A DNA stretch of 64,000 nucleotides from Oscillibacter faecalis_A (GCF_029218125.1 NZ_JARFXX010000005.1:139856-203855), one strand, 5' to 3'; positions 15,250 to 24,018 are shown, numbered from the stretch's first letter. The notes: generated by a model not told the origin, from the letters alone. Numbers and translations: made by a program.

Positions 15250-15852
15250 ATGAAACTGTTTTTATGTTCGCACTTTTCAAGTGTAGGAAGTTTGATAAAA
15301 GAAGAAATTGATAACAAGAAAGTCGCATTTATTCCCACAGCTTCGCTGCGTGAAGGCTATACCGGTTATGTCGGCTCGGCTCGAAAGCTATTCAATAAAC
15401 TGGGAGCAGCCGTAACTGAAATTGATATTTCAACGGAGGCTTATTTAACGATACAGTCTGTTTTTGAAGATGTGGATGTGATATATTTTACTGGTGGAAA
15501 TTCTTTCTTCCTTATGGACCAGCTCCGTAAAACGGGAACGGATGAGCTATTGAAGAAGGAATTGGAAAAGGGAAAACTGATGATCGGTGAATCGGCAGGT
15601 GCGATTATATGCGCTCCAACTATCCAATATATTGAACAAATGGATGAAAAGCCGGAGGACTACTCACAAGAAGATGATGCAGGGCTTGATTTGATTGATT
15701 TCTATGTTCTTCCGCATTATCTTACAGCACCATTTAAGAAAGTTACCGAGAAAATAATGACTGAATTTTCGGATTTGAATCTATCCCCAATTAACAACCG
15801 TCAGGGAATTGTAATTGATGGTGAAGGTTCAAAGGTTGTTTGCAAAGACTAA
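15250..15852 (+). CDS. Peptidase E-like (S51) protein
   Basis: 200 residues of the class I glutamine amidotransferase-like fold. KVAFIPTAS opens the sheet, DVIYFTGGNSFFLMDQLR is the conserved glycine-asparagine loop, and GESAGAIICAPT is the nucleophile elbow with the expected serine of peptidase family S51. FYVLPHY carries the following conserved aspect of the active-site region. Family members cleave Asp-X dipeptides or act on cyanophycin-like substrates; the substrate here is unknown. The start is the ATG at 15250 after AAGGAGGATATGG. It is the second cargo gene of island 4, about 100 bp after the VanZ-like gene. Confidence 0.88.
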   Translation: MKLFLCSHFSSVGSLIKEEIDNKKVAFIPTASLREGYTGYVGSARKLFNKLGAAVTEIDISTEAYLTIQSVFEDVDVIYFTGGNSFFLMDQLRKTGTDELLKKELEKGKLMIGESAGAIICAPTIQYIEQMDEKPEDYSQEDDAGLDLIDFYVLPHYLTAPFKKVTEKIMTEFSDLNLSPINNRQGIVIDGEGSKVVCKD

Positions 15853-15874
15853 TTTGAAAGTTCCGGTTTGTCGA

Positions 15875-16590
15875 ACTTATCGTACCATAACGCAAAAGTG
15901 TTTGCAACTGGAACTGCCAACAGAAAATTCTGTGTATTCGCAAGAAAATAGGAATCGTGCGGGGAACTACGCCCACCTGACCTCAGAAAACGGCAAATGA
16001 GCCGTTTTGACAAGCGGCCGTCCGGCGTTTCGAGAACACGCAAAGCACGCCGAGGGTAGTGATACCACCCCCACCTCGCACGTTCAGAAAGTACTGCGCA
16101 CAGAGTGAAAAAACAGCAACATCACCAAGTTGCAAACAGATCACGCAGCCCAGCGGGGCCGCGACGCCTCGGGACAGCGACGCGCATAAGCGCATCGCTG
16201 TCCCGAAGGCTCTCTGTGTTCTTTGTGAGCACACCCGGTCAAGGCCCAAAAGCGGCAAAACTTGCCGTTCTGATACCCGGCCCGGGGATGTTGGTGAACG
16301 TGCGGAACGCTCCGAGAGTAGTGATACCACCCCCCATCCGAAACGCCCGTGTTTCGGCGTGTGAGCCGCTGTGTGCGATCCTTCTCCGAAAGCCGAGTGT
16401 GTACCCGCTTTCACCCGTGAAAGCGAACGTGGGCCGTTTGTGCGAGAAGTTGAAAAGTGCGATGAGAAGTGGTTTGAAACAGCGTTGTAACGGTAACTTT
16501 TTGGCGATATTCGTGGAAGTGGATTTGGGCGAAAAGCCGAACTTTACAGGAGGGTTTATCGAGCAGTGAAGGCCGTTCGATAAAAGCACA
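15875..16590 (+). repeat. Island noncoding block, copy in island 4
   Basis: About 716 bp, beginning ACTTATCGTACCATAACGCA. Contains a long hairpin built on GGGACAGCGA/TCGCTGTCCC around 16172-16205 and two GGGTAGTGAT-type motifs (near 16053 and 16317). Conserved with islands 2 and 3 over its whole length although the adjacent cargo genes are unrelated. Confidence 0.75.
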
Positions 16591-16597
16591 AGATAAA

Positions 16598-16653
16598 GAG
16601 AGGTGCCCGTAATTGGGCCCCTCTCAGCCTCAAAGCCCCGCAGTGCGGGGCTT
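16598..16653. terminator. Two back-to-back hairpins before integrase 4
   Basis: AGAGGTGCCC/GGGCCCCTCT (one mismatch) and AAAGCCCCGC/GCGGGGCTTT. From here to 16855 only conserved noncoding sequence is seen. Confidence 0.65.
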
Positions 16654-16855
16654 TCCGAGGTTTTGAAACCGCAGTCTAAGGTGCACCTTGAGAGGCGTTT
16701 TCGCAGTCGTAGGTGAACGTGAGGGGCATCAGGCCCCCGTGACAGCGGACTTTTCAAGGTGGCCGTTTCGCAGTCAATCAGCAAAACCGCCGTTTTCAAC
16801 TGCTCAAAAAAGTGATTCCAAGCAAGATCAATTTTCGGTACAGATCGTGCATATT

Positions 16856-16975
16856 TTGCGCCGCTGTAGACAATGGAAAGGGCTTCTTGACCGTTCAAAA
16901 ATCGCACCGCTGTAACTAAAGAGAACATCCCCAGCAACGCAAAAATTGCGCCGCAATAGTCAAAGATAAGGCATC
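16856..16975 (+). repeat. Three ~45-bp-spaced direct repeats upstream of integrase 4
   Basis: Units start at 16858 (GCGCCGCTGTAGACAA), 16904 (GCACCGCTGTAACTAA) and 16948 (GCGCCGCAATAGTCAA), 46 and 44 bp apart, as in islands 2 and 3. Confidence 0.65.
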
Positions 16976-17070
16976 CAGCGAAAATGATAACTTTCTGATA
17001 ACAGTTCGACTTTCGGGTAGCTTTGTTCCCTTGGTTACGGTATTGTTCGTTGGCAAAGGAGGCTGATACC

Positions 17071-18222
17071 ATGCCGAAAAGACGAGCGAACGGGGAAGGG
17101 AACATCCGAAAACGAAAGGACGGACGTTGGGAGGGGCGGTACACAGTCGGTCACGATCCGGAGACAGGCAAGGCCATCATCAAAAATGTCCTCGGCAAGA
17201 CGCAAACGGAAGTAAAAGAAAAGCTGAAGAAAGCCATCGAGGAAAACGTCGGCATCGACTACGGACGGGCCAAGACCTACACGGTGGGGAGTTGGCTGGA
17301 GGTCTGGATGGAAAACTACGCAAAAATCAAGCTGCGCCCATCGACCTTCAAAACCTCACAAGGCTTTCTGAAAAACCACATCAAGCCGCAGATCGGCGGC
17401 ATTCCGCTGGCAGACCTGACTTCTCTGGACTTGCAGCGGTTCTACAAGCACCTGCTGGACGGCGGGCGGGTTGACCGCATTGAAGCGAAAAAGAAACCGA
17501 AAGGTCTGGCTCCCAAAACGGTGCGGAACATCCATCAGATGATCGGCTCGGCGTACAACCTCGCCATGGAGCAGAAGTTGGTAACCCGCAACCCGACACA
17601 GGGCTGCGCCTTGCCGAAAGTCGAACACAAGGAGATGAAAACGCTGACCGCCGACCAACTCAGCGCCTTCTTCCAAGAAGCCAGGGACAGCGGCGTGTAC
17701 GAGCTCTACTACCTCGACCTCGCCACGGGATTGCGTCGGGGCGAACTGCTGGGGCTGAAATGGACGGACATCGACTTTGAACGCAAAATGGTTAAGGTGC
17801 AGCGGGCCATTTCCCGACAAAACGGCAAGGTGGTCGAGGCACCGCTGAAAACGAAAAACGCCTACCGCACACTGCCCCTGTCGGCAGACGCGATAAGCGT
17901 TCTGAAAATGCAAAAGTGCAAGGTGAACAACAGCGAATGGGTGTTTCCCTCGCCAAGCGGAGGCCCCATGTCGCCGGATAGCGTGTTGCATATGCTCCAG
18001 CGGGTGCTGAACCGGGCGGGGCTGCCCCGCATTCGATTCCACGATCTCCGTCATACCTTCGCAACGATGGCCCTGCAAAACGGCGTGGACGTAAAAACGG
18101 TGTCCTCGATGCTCGGTCACTACTCGGCGGGGTTCACACTGGACACCTACGCCCACGTTACCACCGACGCGCAGCTGAAAGCGGCGCAGACGATGGGGAA
18201 CATCCTATCTCGTGCTGTCTGA
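17071..18222 (+). CDS. Tyrosine recombinase (integrase), island 4
   Basis: 383 residues and the copy nearest the intact tRNA-Arg gene, so probably the one that integrated last. The complete catalytic set is visible (TGLRRGELLGLKW, FHDLRHTFA, LGHYS, DTYAHV). The start is the ATG at 17071 after AAAGGAGGCTGATACC, the best ribosome binding site of the four. Small differences from the paralogues include VLNRAGLPRIRF for VLKRAGLPRIRF. Only 118 bp separate the stop codon from the tRNA, and these hold GGGTCA boxes and a terminator. Confidence 0.95.
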   Translation: MPKRRANGEGNIRKRKDGRWEGRYTVGHDPETGKAIIKNVLGKTQTEVKEKLKKAIEENVGIDYGRAKTYTVGSWLEVWMENYAKIKLRPSTFKTSQGFLKNHIKPQIGGIPLADLTSLDLQRFYKHLLDGGRVDRIEAKKKPKGLAPKTVRNIHQMIGSAYNLAMEQKLVTRNPTQGCALPKVEHKEMKTLTADQLSAFFQEARDSGVYELYYLDLATGLRRGELLGLKWTDIDFERKMVKVQRAISRQNGKVVEAPLKTKNAYRTLPLSADAISVLKMQKCKVNNSEWVFPSPSGGPMSPDSVLHMLQRVLNRAGLPRIRFHDLRHTFATMALQNGVDVKTVSSMLGHYSAGFTLDTYAHVTTDAQLKAAQTMGNILSRAV

Positions 18223-18245
18223 TGCTTTCCGCTACCCGCTCCCGT

Positions 18246-18340
18246 TGGGGTCAGCGTTTGGGTCAGAAAAAAGCGGCACCCTAAAAACAGAACTTATGAA
18301 AAGCAAAAGCCCTCGAAATCAGACGATTTCGAGGACTTTT
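18246..18340 (+). terminator. Paired GGGTCA boxes and terminator between integrase 4 and tRNA-Arg
   Basis: GGGTCA boxes at 18246-18264; hairpin CCTCGAAATC/GATTTCGAGG (18311-18334) with TTTT on the right. It serves integrase 4 and, on the other strand, the tRNA-Arg transcript. Confidence 0.7.
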
Positions 18341-18416
18341 GGTACGCCGTGAGGGATTCGAACCCCCGGCCTTCTGGTCCGTAGCCAGACGCTCTATCCA
18401 GCTGAGCTAACGGCGC
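18340..18416 (-). tRNA. tRNA-Arg(ACG), intact, integration target
   Basis: The minus strand folds as a full cloverleaf: acceptor GCGCCGT/ACGGCGT (one G-U), D-arm GCTC/GAGC, anticodon stem TCTGG/CCAGA with loop CTACGGA giving anticodon ACG, T-arm with GGTTCGAATCC, and encoded CCA. The 3' half from the anticodon loop onward is duplicated at 10342 and 13661, which makes the loop the recombination point. The 3' half must be supplied by the last island that integrated, so the tRNA stays functional. Confidence 0.95.
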
Positions 18417-18509
18417 ATACTGCTTTGCTCAAACAGCTTATTAAGAATAGCACATCCTTTTTGAAAATGCAAGCCTTTTTTTGAAATTTTATCACTTTTT
18501 TTGAGGGCC

Positions 18510-18538
18510 TTGTAATGCGGCGGCGATTTTGCTATAAT
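18510..18538 (+). promoter_or_regulatory. Promoter of the coiled-coil gene
   Basis: TTGTAA, 17-nt spacer, TATAAT, ending 42 bp before the start at 18581. Confidence 0.75.
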
Positions 18539-18580
18539 CATTTCATAAAACAGCGGAAAAACGCGGAAAGCGGTGCGGAT

Positions 18581-19171
18581 ATGGAACAAAACGCGATCAA
18601 GACAGTTGCCTTCGGCGGCTTTGACAAAGAAGATGTGGCCCGGTGTATTGAGAAGCTCTCGCAGGAGACCGAAGCGGTTCGGAGCGAGCGGGATGCCCTG
18701 CAGGAGCAGGCGGACCGGCTGACGCAGGAGGCGGAGACGCTGCGGGAGCAGGTACAGGCCTTAACGGCGGAGCGGGACCGGCTGGCGGAGGAGGCGGAGC
18801 GCCTGCGGCCGCTGGAGGCGGAGACCGCTCAATTAAAAAAAGAGCTGGAGACCCTGCGGCCGGACGCTGAGGCCCACGCCATGCTGCGGGGACAGGTAGG
18901 GGCCATTGAGTGCGAGGCCCGGCAGCGGGCAGCGGAGCTGGAGGAGCGCAGCGCAGAGAAAATGCGGAAGGCTACTGACCTGTTCCACCAGCAGTACCAG
19001 ACACTGATGAGCACCTTTGAGACTGCCTCTGTTCACATGACGGCGGAGCTGCGGAAAATGGAGGTATCTCTGGCGCAGCTTCCCCGGACCATGGACCAGA
19101 CCGGCGCGGAGCTGAACCAGTTGGCGGCGGTGCTGGATAAGGCTGCCCGTCAGGAAAGTGCGGAAAAGTAA
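18581..19171 (+). CDS. DivIVA-like coiled-coil protein
   Basis: 196 residues. The N-terminal segment VAFGGFDKEDVARCIEKLSQE resembles the short membrane/pole-binding module of DivIVA/GpsB-like proteins (usual pattern F.GYd..dVd.f). The rest is almost entirely coiled coil rich in E, A, R and Q (about 25-115) with a second helical segment 130-190. The start is the ATG at 18581; the upstream in-frame codons follow the promoter too closely and lack a ribosome binding site. A role in cell shape, division or membrane-associated organisation is plausible but inferred. It is monocistronic, with its own promoter and terminator. Confidence 0.6.
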   Translation: MEQNAIKTVAFGGFDKEDVARCIEKLSQETEAVRSERDALQEQADRLTQEAETLREQVQALTAERDRLAEEAERLRPLEAETAQLKKELETLRPDAEAHAMLRGQVGAIECEARQRAAELEERSAEKMRKATDLFHQQYQTLMSTFETASVHMTAELRKMEVSLAQLPRTMDQTGAELNQLAAVLDKAARQESAEK

Positions 19172-19180
19172 AGGAAATGA

Positions 19181-19217
19181 AAGAGCACAAAGAGGGAAAC
19201 CTCTCTGTGCTCTTTTT
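19181..19217 (+). terminator. Terminator after the coiled-coil gene
   Basis: Inverted repeat AAGAGCACA…GAGG/CCTC…TGTGCTCTT followed by TTTATT. From here to 19436 no gene is seen. Confidence 0.85.
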
Positions 19218-19436
19218 ATTTCAATCATGTGTTTTTATGGAAAAAACAGGCGAAAAACGCATAAAACCACAGTGCGGCAGCGGGGAGAAAAAGTGTTTTA
19301 AGAGAAGTCAACTCAAACAGTATCATACTACGGAAAAATGGAAAAAGTAAGATGAATCTGTTTGGGATTTTAGATGAAGGAAGGGGGGACTTCTTGTACA
19401 AAAGAGCGAAAGTGCCAAAATTCGGGAGGGACCCGC

Positions 19437-19465
19437 TTGTTTTCACCGCGTTAAAATTTTATACT
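19437..19465 (+). promoter_or_regulatory. Promoter of the V-type ATPase operon
   Basis: TTGTTT, 17-nt spacer, TATACT, about 130 bp upstream of the first ATPase gene. The leader between them (19466-19596) has no clear gene; a frame from 19352 crosses the promoter and is rejected. Confidence 0.65.
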
Positions 19466-19596
19466 GTGAGTAACCGGCAAAGAACGGCTCTCAATAAGCA
19501 AAAACACCGGGAACGCTTGCTGAAGGTGCCGGGAGGGAAGGAAAACAGAGGCCGGTTTACGGTCATATACAGATGAAGGCGAAAGAAGGTGAGACA

Positions 19597-19911
19597 ATGT
19601 CCTTGGAAGCGATGAAACAGATCACAGCGGCGGAGCAGGCGGCGAAGGAGCGCCGCGCCGCGGCCGAAGCGGAGGCTCGCCGGCTGACCGCCGAGGCGGA
19701 AAAAGCCGGTCAGGCTTTGCTGCAAAAGACCCGCGCCGATGCGGAGGCACAGGGCAAGGCGGGACTTGCGGCGGCAGAGGAACGGGCGGCAGCCCGGGCC
19801 GCAGAGATCGCGCAGGCGGCGGAGCAGGAGAGCGCACGGCAGCGCAAACAGGCGGAGGCGCGTATGGACGCTGCCGCCGAGTTGATCGTAGAAAGGGTAG
19901 TGAAACGCTGA
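19597..19911 (+). CDS. ntpG: V-type ATPase subunit G/H-like stalk protein
   Basis: 104 residues, nearly all alpha-helical coiled coil rich in A, E, K and Q (AAEQAAKERRAAAEAEARRL), ending AAELIVERVVKR. It fits the small G (AhaH-type) subunit that pairs with subunit E in the peripheral stalk. The start is the ATG at 19597 behind GAAGGTGAGACA rather than the earlier 19573. It is the first gene of the operon, and its stop is one base before the start of the next gene, so the two are coupled. Coiled-coil sequence alone is weak evidence; the operon position makes the call. Confidence 0.8.
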   Translation: MSLEAMKQITAAEQAAKERRAAAEAEARRLTAEAEKAGQALLQKTRADAEAQGKAGLAAAEERAAARAAEIAQAAEQESARQRKQAEARMDAAAELIVERVVKR

Positions 19912-19912
19912 G

Positions 19913-21841
19913 ATGGCCATTGTTAAAATGAAAAAGCTCCATGTGATTGCAATGGCGGATCGCAGGGAGGCACTGCTGAAGGGCTTGCTGCATTTGGGCT
20001 GCGTGGAGATCAGTCAGCCGGAGGAAGTCTTGTCCGACCCGGAATGGGCAGCGCTGTTCCGGCGGAGCGAGACACTGCTGACCCAGCGGAAGGCGGAGCT
20101 GACGGATGTGGACACGGCGCTGGCGGCCATCGGACAGTACGCGAAGCTGAAGAATGGCCTGTTCATCAAGCGGCACCCCATTACGGAGGCGGAATTTTTG
20201 GACGCCGGGGCGGCGGAGCGGGCCAAGGCGGCCTGCGAGGCTGTCCGGGAGCAACTGGGCATCTTGATGCGGGCCAAGACCGAGGAGGGACACATCACGT
20301 CCCAAATCGCGGCGCTGACGCCGTGGCGGGAGCTGGACCTGCCCTTAGAGCAGACCGGCACCGCCCATACGATTTTCCGCATGGGCGTCTGCCCCGGGCA
20401 GACGGCCACCGGCGCCCTCCGCACACAGATGGAGGCAGAGGGACTTGCAGCGGAGCTATATGAGATCGGCGCGGATAAGCTGCAAAAATATCTGCTGCTC
20501 ATCGTCCACCGGGCGGATGAGGAGCGGACGCAGGAGCTGCTGCGGCCCTTCGGCTTCAGCGCGGTGCGCTTTTCGGGGCTGACCGGTACGGCGGCGGAGA
20601 ATCTCCGCAGCTTGGAAGCGGAATTGGCGGCGTCCCGCAAGACGCAGAGCGACGCCGAGGCGGCCATTGCCGCCGGTGCGGAGAACCGGGACGCCCTGCG
20701 GGCCTATGCCGACCGGCTCCGGGCCGAGGCGGCCAAGGAGCGGTGCGCCGGGGATATCCTGACGGATGAAACGGTGCTGTTTTTCCAAGGCTGGGTCCCG
20801 GCGGAAAGGGAGAGCGCAGTGGGCGCGTTCCTGACGGAAAACGGCTGCGCGTGGGAGACACGGGACCCCACGGAGGAGGAAATTCCCGATGTGCCGGTAC
20901 AACTGAAAAATAACTGGTTCACAAAGCCGCTGAACATGGTCACGGAGATGTACTCCCTGCCCCGGTATGACAATGTGGACCCCAACCCACTGATGGCGCC
21001 GTTCTTCATTTTCTTTTACGGTGTTATGATGGCGGATATGGGCTACGGCCTTATCATGTTCCTTGCGGGGTTCCTTATTACAAAGAAGTATCACCCCAAG
21101 GGGACGATGGGGAACCTGTTCGGACTGATGACGCTCTGCGGCGTCAGCACTTTTATCATGGGCGCCCTCACCGGCGGCTTCTTCGGAGATTTTCTGACGC
21201 AGGCGGTAAAGCTCACCACCGGGCGGGACTTTACACTCCCCTCGGTCTTTACCCCACTGAATGACACGCTGATGATTTTGGTGGCGTCCATGGGCGTGGG
21301 CCTTATTCAGATCATCACCGGCATGGCCATCAGCTTTATCCGCAAACTCCGGCGCGGACAGCTCATGGACGCCGTGTGGGAGGAGCTGACATGGTGGATC
21401 GTGTTTGCCGGAATCGGCCTTATGGCTGCGGGCGTTACAAACCTTGTGCTGTATCTTGGCATTGCGATGGTAATTTTGGGGCCGGTGCTGACCAACAAGG
21501 GCTTTGGAAAAATCACCGGCATTTTCGGCTCCCTTTATAATCATGTGACCGGGTATTTCGGAGACATCCTCTCCTATTCCCGTCTGATGGCCCTGATGCT
21601 GGCGGGCAGCGTCATCGCGCAGGTGTTCAACACGCTGGGCGCCATTCCCGGCAACCTTATCGTGTTTGTACTCATTTCGCTGGCGGGCAACGCGCTGAAC
21701 TTCGCGCTGAACCTGCTGGGGTGCTATGTGCATGATCTGCGGCTTCAGTGCCTGGAGTATTTCGGAAAATTCTACGAGGACGGCGGAAAGCCGTTCCGGC
21801 CCCTTGCGGCGGATACCAAATACGTTGACATTCAAAAGTAA
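19913..21841 (+). CDS. ntpI: V-type ATPase subunit I (membrane stator, a-subunit)
   Basis: 642 residues, normal for NtpI. The N-terminal cytoplasmic half (about 1-330) contains long helices and the LHLGCVEISQPEE opening typical of the family. From about 335 (NPLMAPFFIFFYGVMMADMG) seven or eight membrane helices follow, including GDILSYSRLMALMLAGSVIA, which carries the conserved arginine that faces the K ring and is needed for ion translocation. The C-terminus ends in the CLEYFGKFYEDGGKPFRPL block of the family. Confidence 0.96.
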   Translation: MAIVKMKKLHVIAMADRREALLKGLLHLGCVEISQPEEVLSDPEWAALFRRSETLLTQRKAELTDVDTALAAIGQYAKLKNGLFIKRHPITEAEFLDAGAAERAKAACEAVREQLGILMRAKTEEGHITSQIAALTPWRELDLPLEQTGTAHTIFRMGVCPGQTATGALRTQMEAEGLAAELYEIGADKLQKYLLLIVHRADEERTQELLRPFGFSAVRFSGLTGTAAENLRSLEAELAASRKTQSDAEAAIAAGAENRDALRAYADRLRAEAAKERCAGDILTDETVLFFQGWVPAERESAVGAFLTENGCAWETRDPTEEEIPDVPVQLKNNWFTKPLNMVTEMYSLPRYDNVDPNPLMAPFFIFFYGVMMADMGYGLIMFLAGFLITKKYHPKGTMGNLFGLMTLCGVSTFIMGALTGGFFGDFLTQAVKLTTGRDFTLPSVFTPLNDTLMILVASMGVGLIQIITGMAISFIRKLRRGQLMDAVWEELTWWIVFAGIGLMAAGVTNLVLYLGIAMVILGPVLTNKGFGKITGIFGSLYNHVTGYFGDILSYSRLMALMLAGSVIAQVFNTLGAIPGNLIVFVLISLAGNALNFALNLLGCYVHDLRLQCLEYFGKFYEDGGKPFRPLAADTKYVDIQK

Positions 21842-21865
21842 AGAAATATCGAGGAGGAAATTACA

Positions 21866-22393
21866 ATGACTGACATGACACAATATGTGGAAGCAATGCA
21901 GAATGTGGGCTGGCTGGGTACCATCGGCGGTCTGGCGCTGGCGCTGCTGGGCGCGGGCCTTGCGGCCGTGCTCTCCGGTATCGGCTCCGCCAAGGGCACC
22001 GGTATGGCCGGTGAGGCGGGCACGGGCCTTTTGTGCCAGGACCCCAGCAAGTTCGGCAAGGTCATGATTCTGCAGGTCATCCCCGGCACGCAGGGCCTGT
22101 ACGGCCTTGTGGTGTGGTTCTTCGCCATCTTCCGCATGGGTCTGCTATCCGGCACGCTGCCCCAGCTCACCGTGGCGCAGGGAATGCAGTATTTTGTGGC
22201 GTGCCTCCCCATGGCGCTGGGCGGCCTGTTCTCCGCTATCGCGCAGGGCCGCGTGGCTGCCGGCTCCATCAACATTCTGGCCAAGAAGCCTGACGACTGG
22301 TCCAAGGGCATGGTGCTGTGCATCACCGTGGAGTTCTACGCCATTTTGTCCCTGCTGGCCTCCATGCTGATGATCATCAATATCAGCAAGTAA
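21866..22393 (+). CDS. ntpK: V-type ATPase subunit K (rotor ring), sodium-type ligands
   Basis: 175 residues with four membrane helices, a duplicated hairpin as in Enterococcus hirae NtpK. The ion site can be read directly: PGTQG with T75 and Q76 in the first half, Q127 in IAQGRVAAGSI, and E156 in TVEFYAIL. By comparison with the E. hirae ring, where Thr64, Gln65, Gln110 and Glu139 bind sodium, this set predicts a sodium-translocating enzyme (inference from family knowledge). The ATG at 21866 follows GAGGAGGAAATTACA, the strongest ribosome binding site of the operon, fitting the high ring stoichiometry. Confidence 0.95.
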   Translation: MTDMTQYVEAMQNVGWLGTIGGLALALLGAGLAAVLSGIGSAKGTGMAGEAGTGLLCQDPSKFGKVMILQVIPGTQGLYGLVVWFFAIFRMGLLSGTLPQLTVAQGMQYFVACLPMALGGLFSAIAQGRVAAGSINILAKKPDDWSKGMVLCITVEFYAILSLLASMLMIINISK

Positions 22394-22418
22394 GCCCCAA
22401 TAGAAAGGGGATTCTGAC

Positions 22419-23003
22419 ATGAACGGAATTGATACCATTCTCCGGCGGCTGGACACCGACGCCAAGGCGGAGGCGGACGCCGTTTTGAAAAAGGCCCGGC
22501 AGGAGGCGGCAGACATCACCGCCCGCTATCAGGCGCAGGCGGCGCAGGAGGCTGCCCGGCTGGCCGCCCGGAACGAAAAGGCGGCGGAGGAGCGGGAGGA
22601 GCGCCTTGTCAGCGCCGCACAGATGGAAGGGCGCAAGACAATCCTTGCCGCAAAGCAGACGGTGATGGAGCAGGTTTATGACAAAGCGCTGGAAAAGCTG
22701 CTGAGCCTGCCCCGGACGCAGTATATCGAGGTGCTGGCGGCACTGCTGGCACAGGCGTCCCCCGAGGGCCGGGGCGAGGCCATCTTCTCCGCAGCCGACC
22801 GGGAAACGGCAGGACAGGCGGCGGTGGATGCCGCCAACGCCAAGACCGGCGGTCATCTGATGATCTCCGCCGAAACGGCGCCGATTCGGGGCGGCTTCCT
22901 TCTGCGCCAGGGCAGTGTGGAGGTCAACTGCGCCTTTGAAACGCTGGTGCGGCTCCAGAAAACGGAAACGGCAGGGCTGGTAGCCCGGAAGCTGTTTGAC
23001 TGA
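22419..23003 (+). CDS. ntpE: V-type ATPase subunit E (peripheral stalk)
   Basis: 194 residues. The N-terminal 100 are helical and rich in A, E, Q and R; the C-terminal domain has RGGFLLRQGSVEVNCAFETL, the recognisable globular end of subunit E. It forms the peripheral stalk with the G subunit and holds the catalytic head against rotation. Normal length. The ATG at 22419 follows AAAGGGGATTCTGAC. Confidence 0.93.
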   Translation: MNGIDTILRRLDTDAKAEADAVLKKARQEAADITARYQAQAAQEAARLAARNEKAAEEREERLVSAAQMEGRKTILAAKQTVMEQVYDKALEKLLSLPRTQYIEVLAALLAQASPEGRGEAIFSAADRETAGQAAVDAANAKTGGHLMISAETAPIRGGFLLRQGSVEVNCAFETLVRLQKTETAGLVARKLFD

Positions 23004-23016
23004 GGAGGGGGGAGCT

Positions 23017-24018
23017 TTGGCAAGAATCAAGGACACGGATTATCTGGCCATTTCCGCCCGCGTCCGGGCCATGGAGACAACGCTGATGACGCCGGAGCGC
23101 ATGGAGCGGCTTTTGGAGGCCCGCAGCGAGGATGAGGTCACGCGGCTTTTGCAGGACTGCGGCTATCCGGCGCTGGACGCCGCCCGGCCGGAGCGCATGG
23201 ACGCGGCGCTGTCCGAGGCCCGGGAGGCATTGCTGGCCGATTTGGGCGGCAGCGCGCCGGACGCCGGATTTATCGATATTTTCAAGCTGAAATATGATTA
23301 CCATAACGCCAAGGCCGTTTTGAAGGCCGCTGCCGTGGGAACGGACCCGGCGCGGATGTTTATGGACATGGGCCGCATTCCGGCATCGGAGCTGAAGAGC
23401 GCCATGGAGAGCAGCGAACTGGATACGCTGCCCGGTCTGCTGCCGGAGGCTGTGGCCGAGGCGAAGAACGTGCTGGACACCACCCGCGACCCGCAGTTAA
23501 GCGACATCACGCTGGACGGTTGGATGTACCGGGATATGGCCCGGACAGCGGAGCGCACCGGCAGCGCGTTCCTCCGGGGCTACGTGGCGGCACAGATAGA
23601 CGCCGCAAATTTACGCAGCCTGATTCGCACCCTGCGGATGGGGAAAAACGCAGGCTTCCTTGCGGGCGCGCTCCTTGAGGGCGGCGAAACGGAGCCGGCG
23701 GCGCTGCTGGCCGTGGCGGAAAACGGCGGCAGCGGCCTTGCGGAGCTGTACGCCCCCACACGGTTCGCCGCTGCGGCGGAGGCGGGCGCGGCGGCGCTGA
23801 AGGGCGGTACGCTGACGGAGTTTGAAAAGCAGTGCGATGACGCCGTGACGGAGTACCTCTCCGGCGCGCAGATGGTTCCCTTCGGGGAGGCGCCGCTGCT
23901 GGCCTATCTTGCGGCGCGGGAAACGGAGTACACCAATCTCCGCATTGTACTCATGGGCCGCGCCGCCGGACTGGACGCGGACACCATCCGCTCCCGGCTG
24001 CGCCGCGGAATCGGTTAA
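23017..24018 (+). CDS. ntpC: V-type ATPase subunit C (rotor-socket)
   Basis: 333 residues starting with the TTG at 23017 right after GAGGAGGGGGGAGC; an earlier TTG at 22996 inside the previous gene has no site. The first residues are then ARIKDTDYLAISARVRAMET, which fits the family. Internal repeats of helical bundles with FIDIFKLKYDYHNAKAVLK and a late ARETEYTNLRIVLMGR segment are typical of NtpC/AtpC. It connects the central rotor to the K ring. Confidence 0.93.
   Translation: MARIKDTDYLAISARVRAMETTLMTPERMERLLEARSEDEVTRLLQDCGYPALDAARPERMDAALSEAREALLADLGGSAPDAGFIDIFKLKYDYHNAKAVLKAAAVGTDPARMFMDMGRIPASELKSAMESSELDTLPGLLPEAVAEAKNVLDTTRDPQLSDITLDGWMYRDMARTAERTGSAFLRGYVAAQIDAANLRSLIRTLRMGKNAGFLAGALLEGGETEPAALLAVAENGGSGLAELYAPTRFAAAAEAGAAALKGGTLTEFEKQCDDAVTEYLSGAQMVPFGEAPLLAYLAARETEYTNLRIVLMGRAAGLDADTIRSRLRRGIG

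Noticed and set aside
19352..19576. 74-residue frame before the V-type ATPase operon
   Set aside because: It runs across the predicted promoter, has no recognisable protein features and no clear ribosome binding site.
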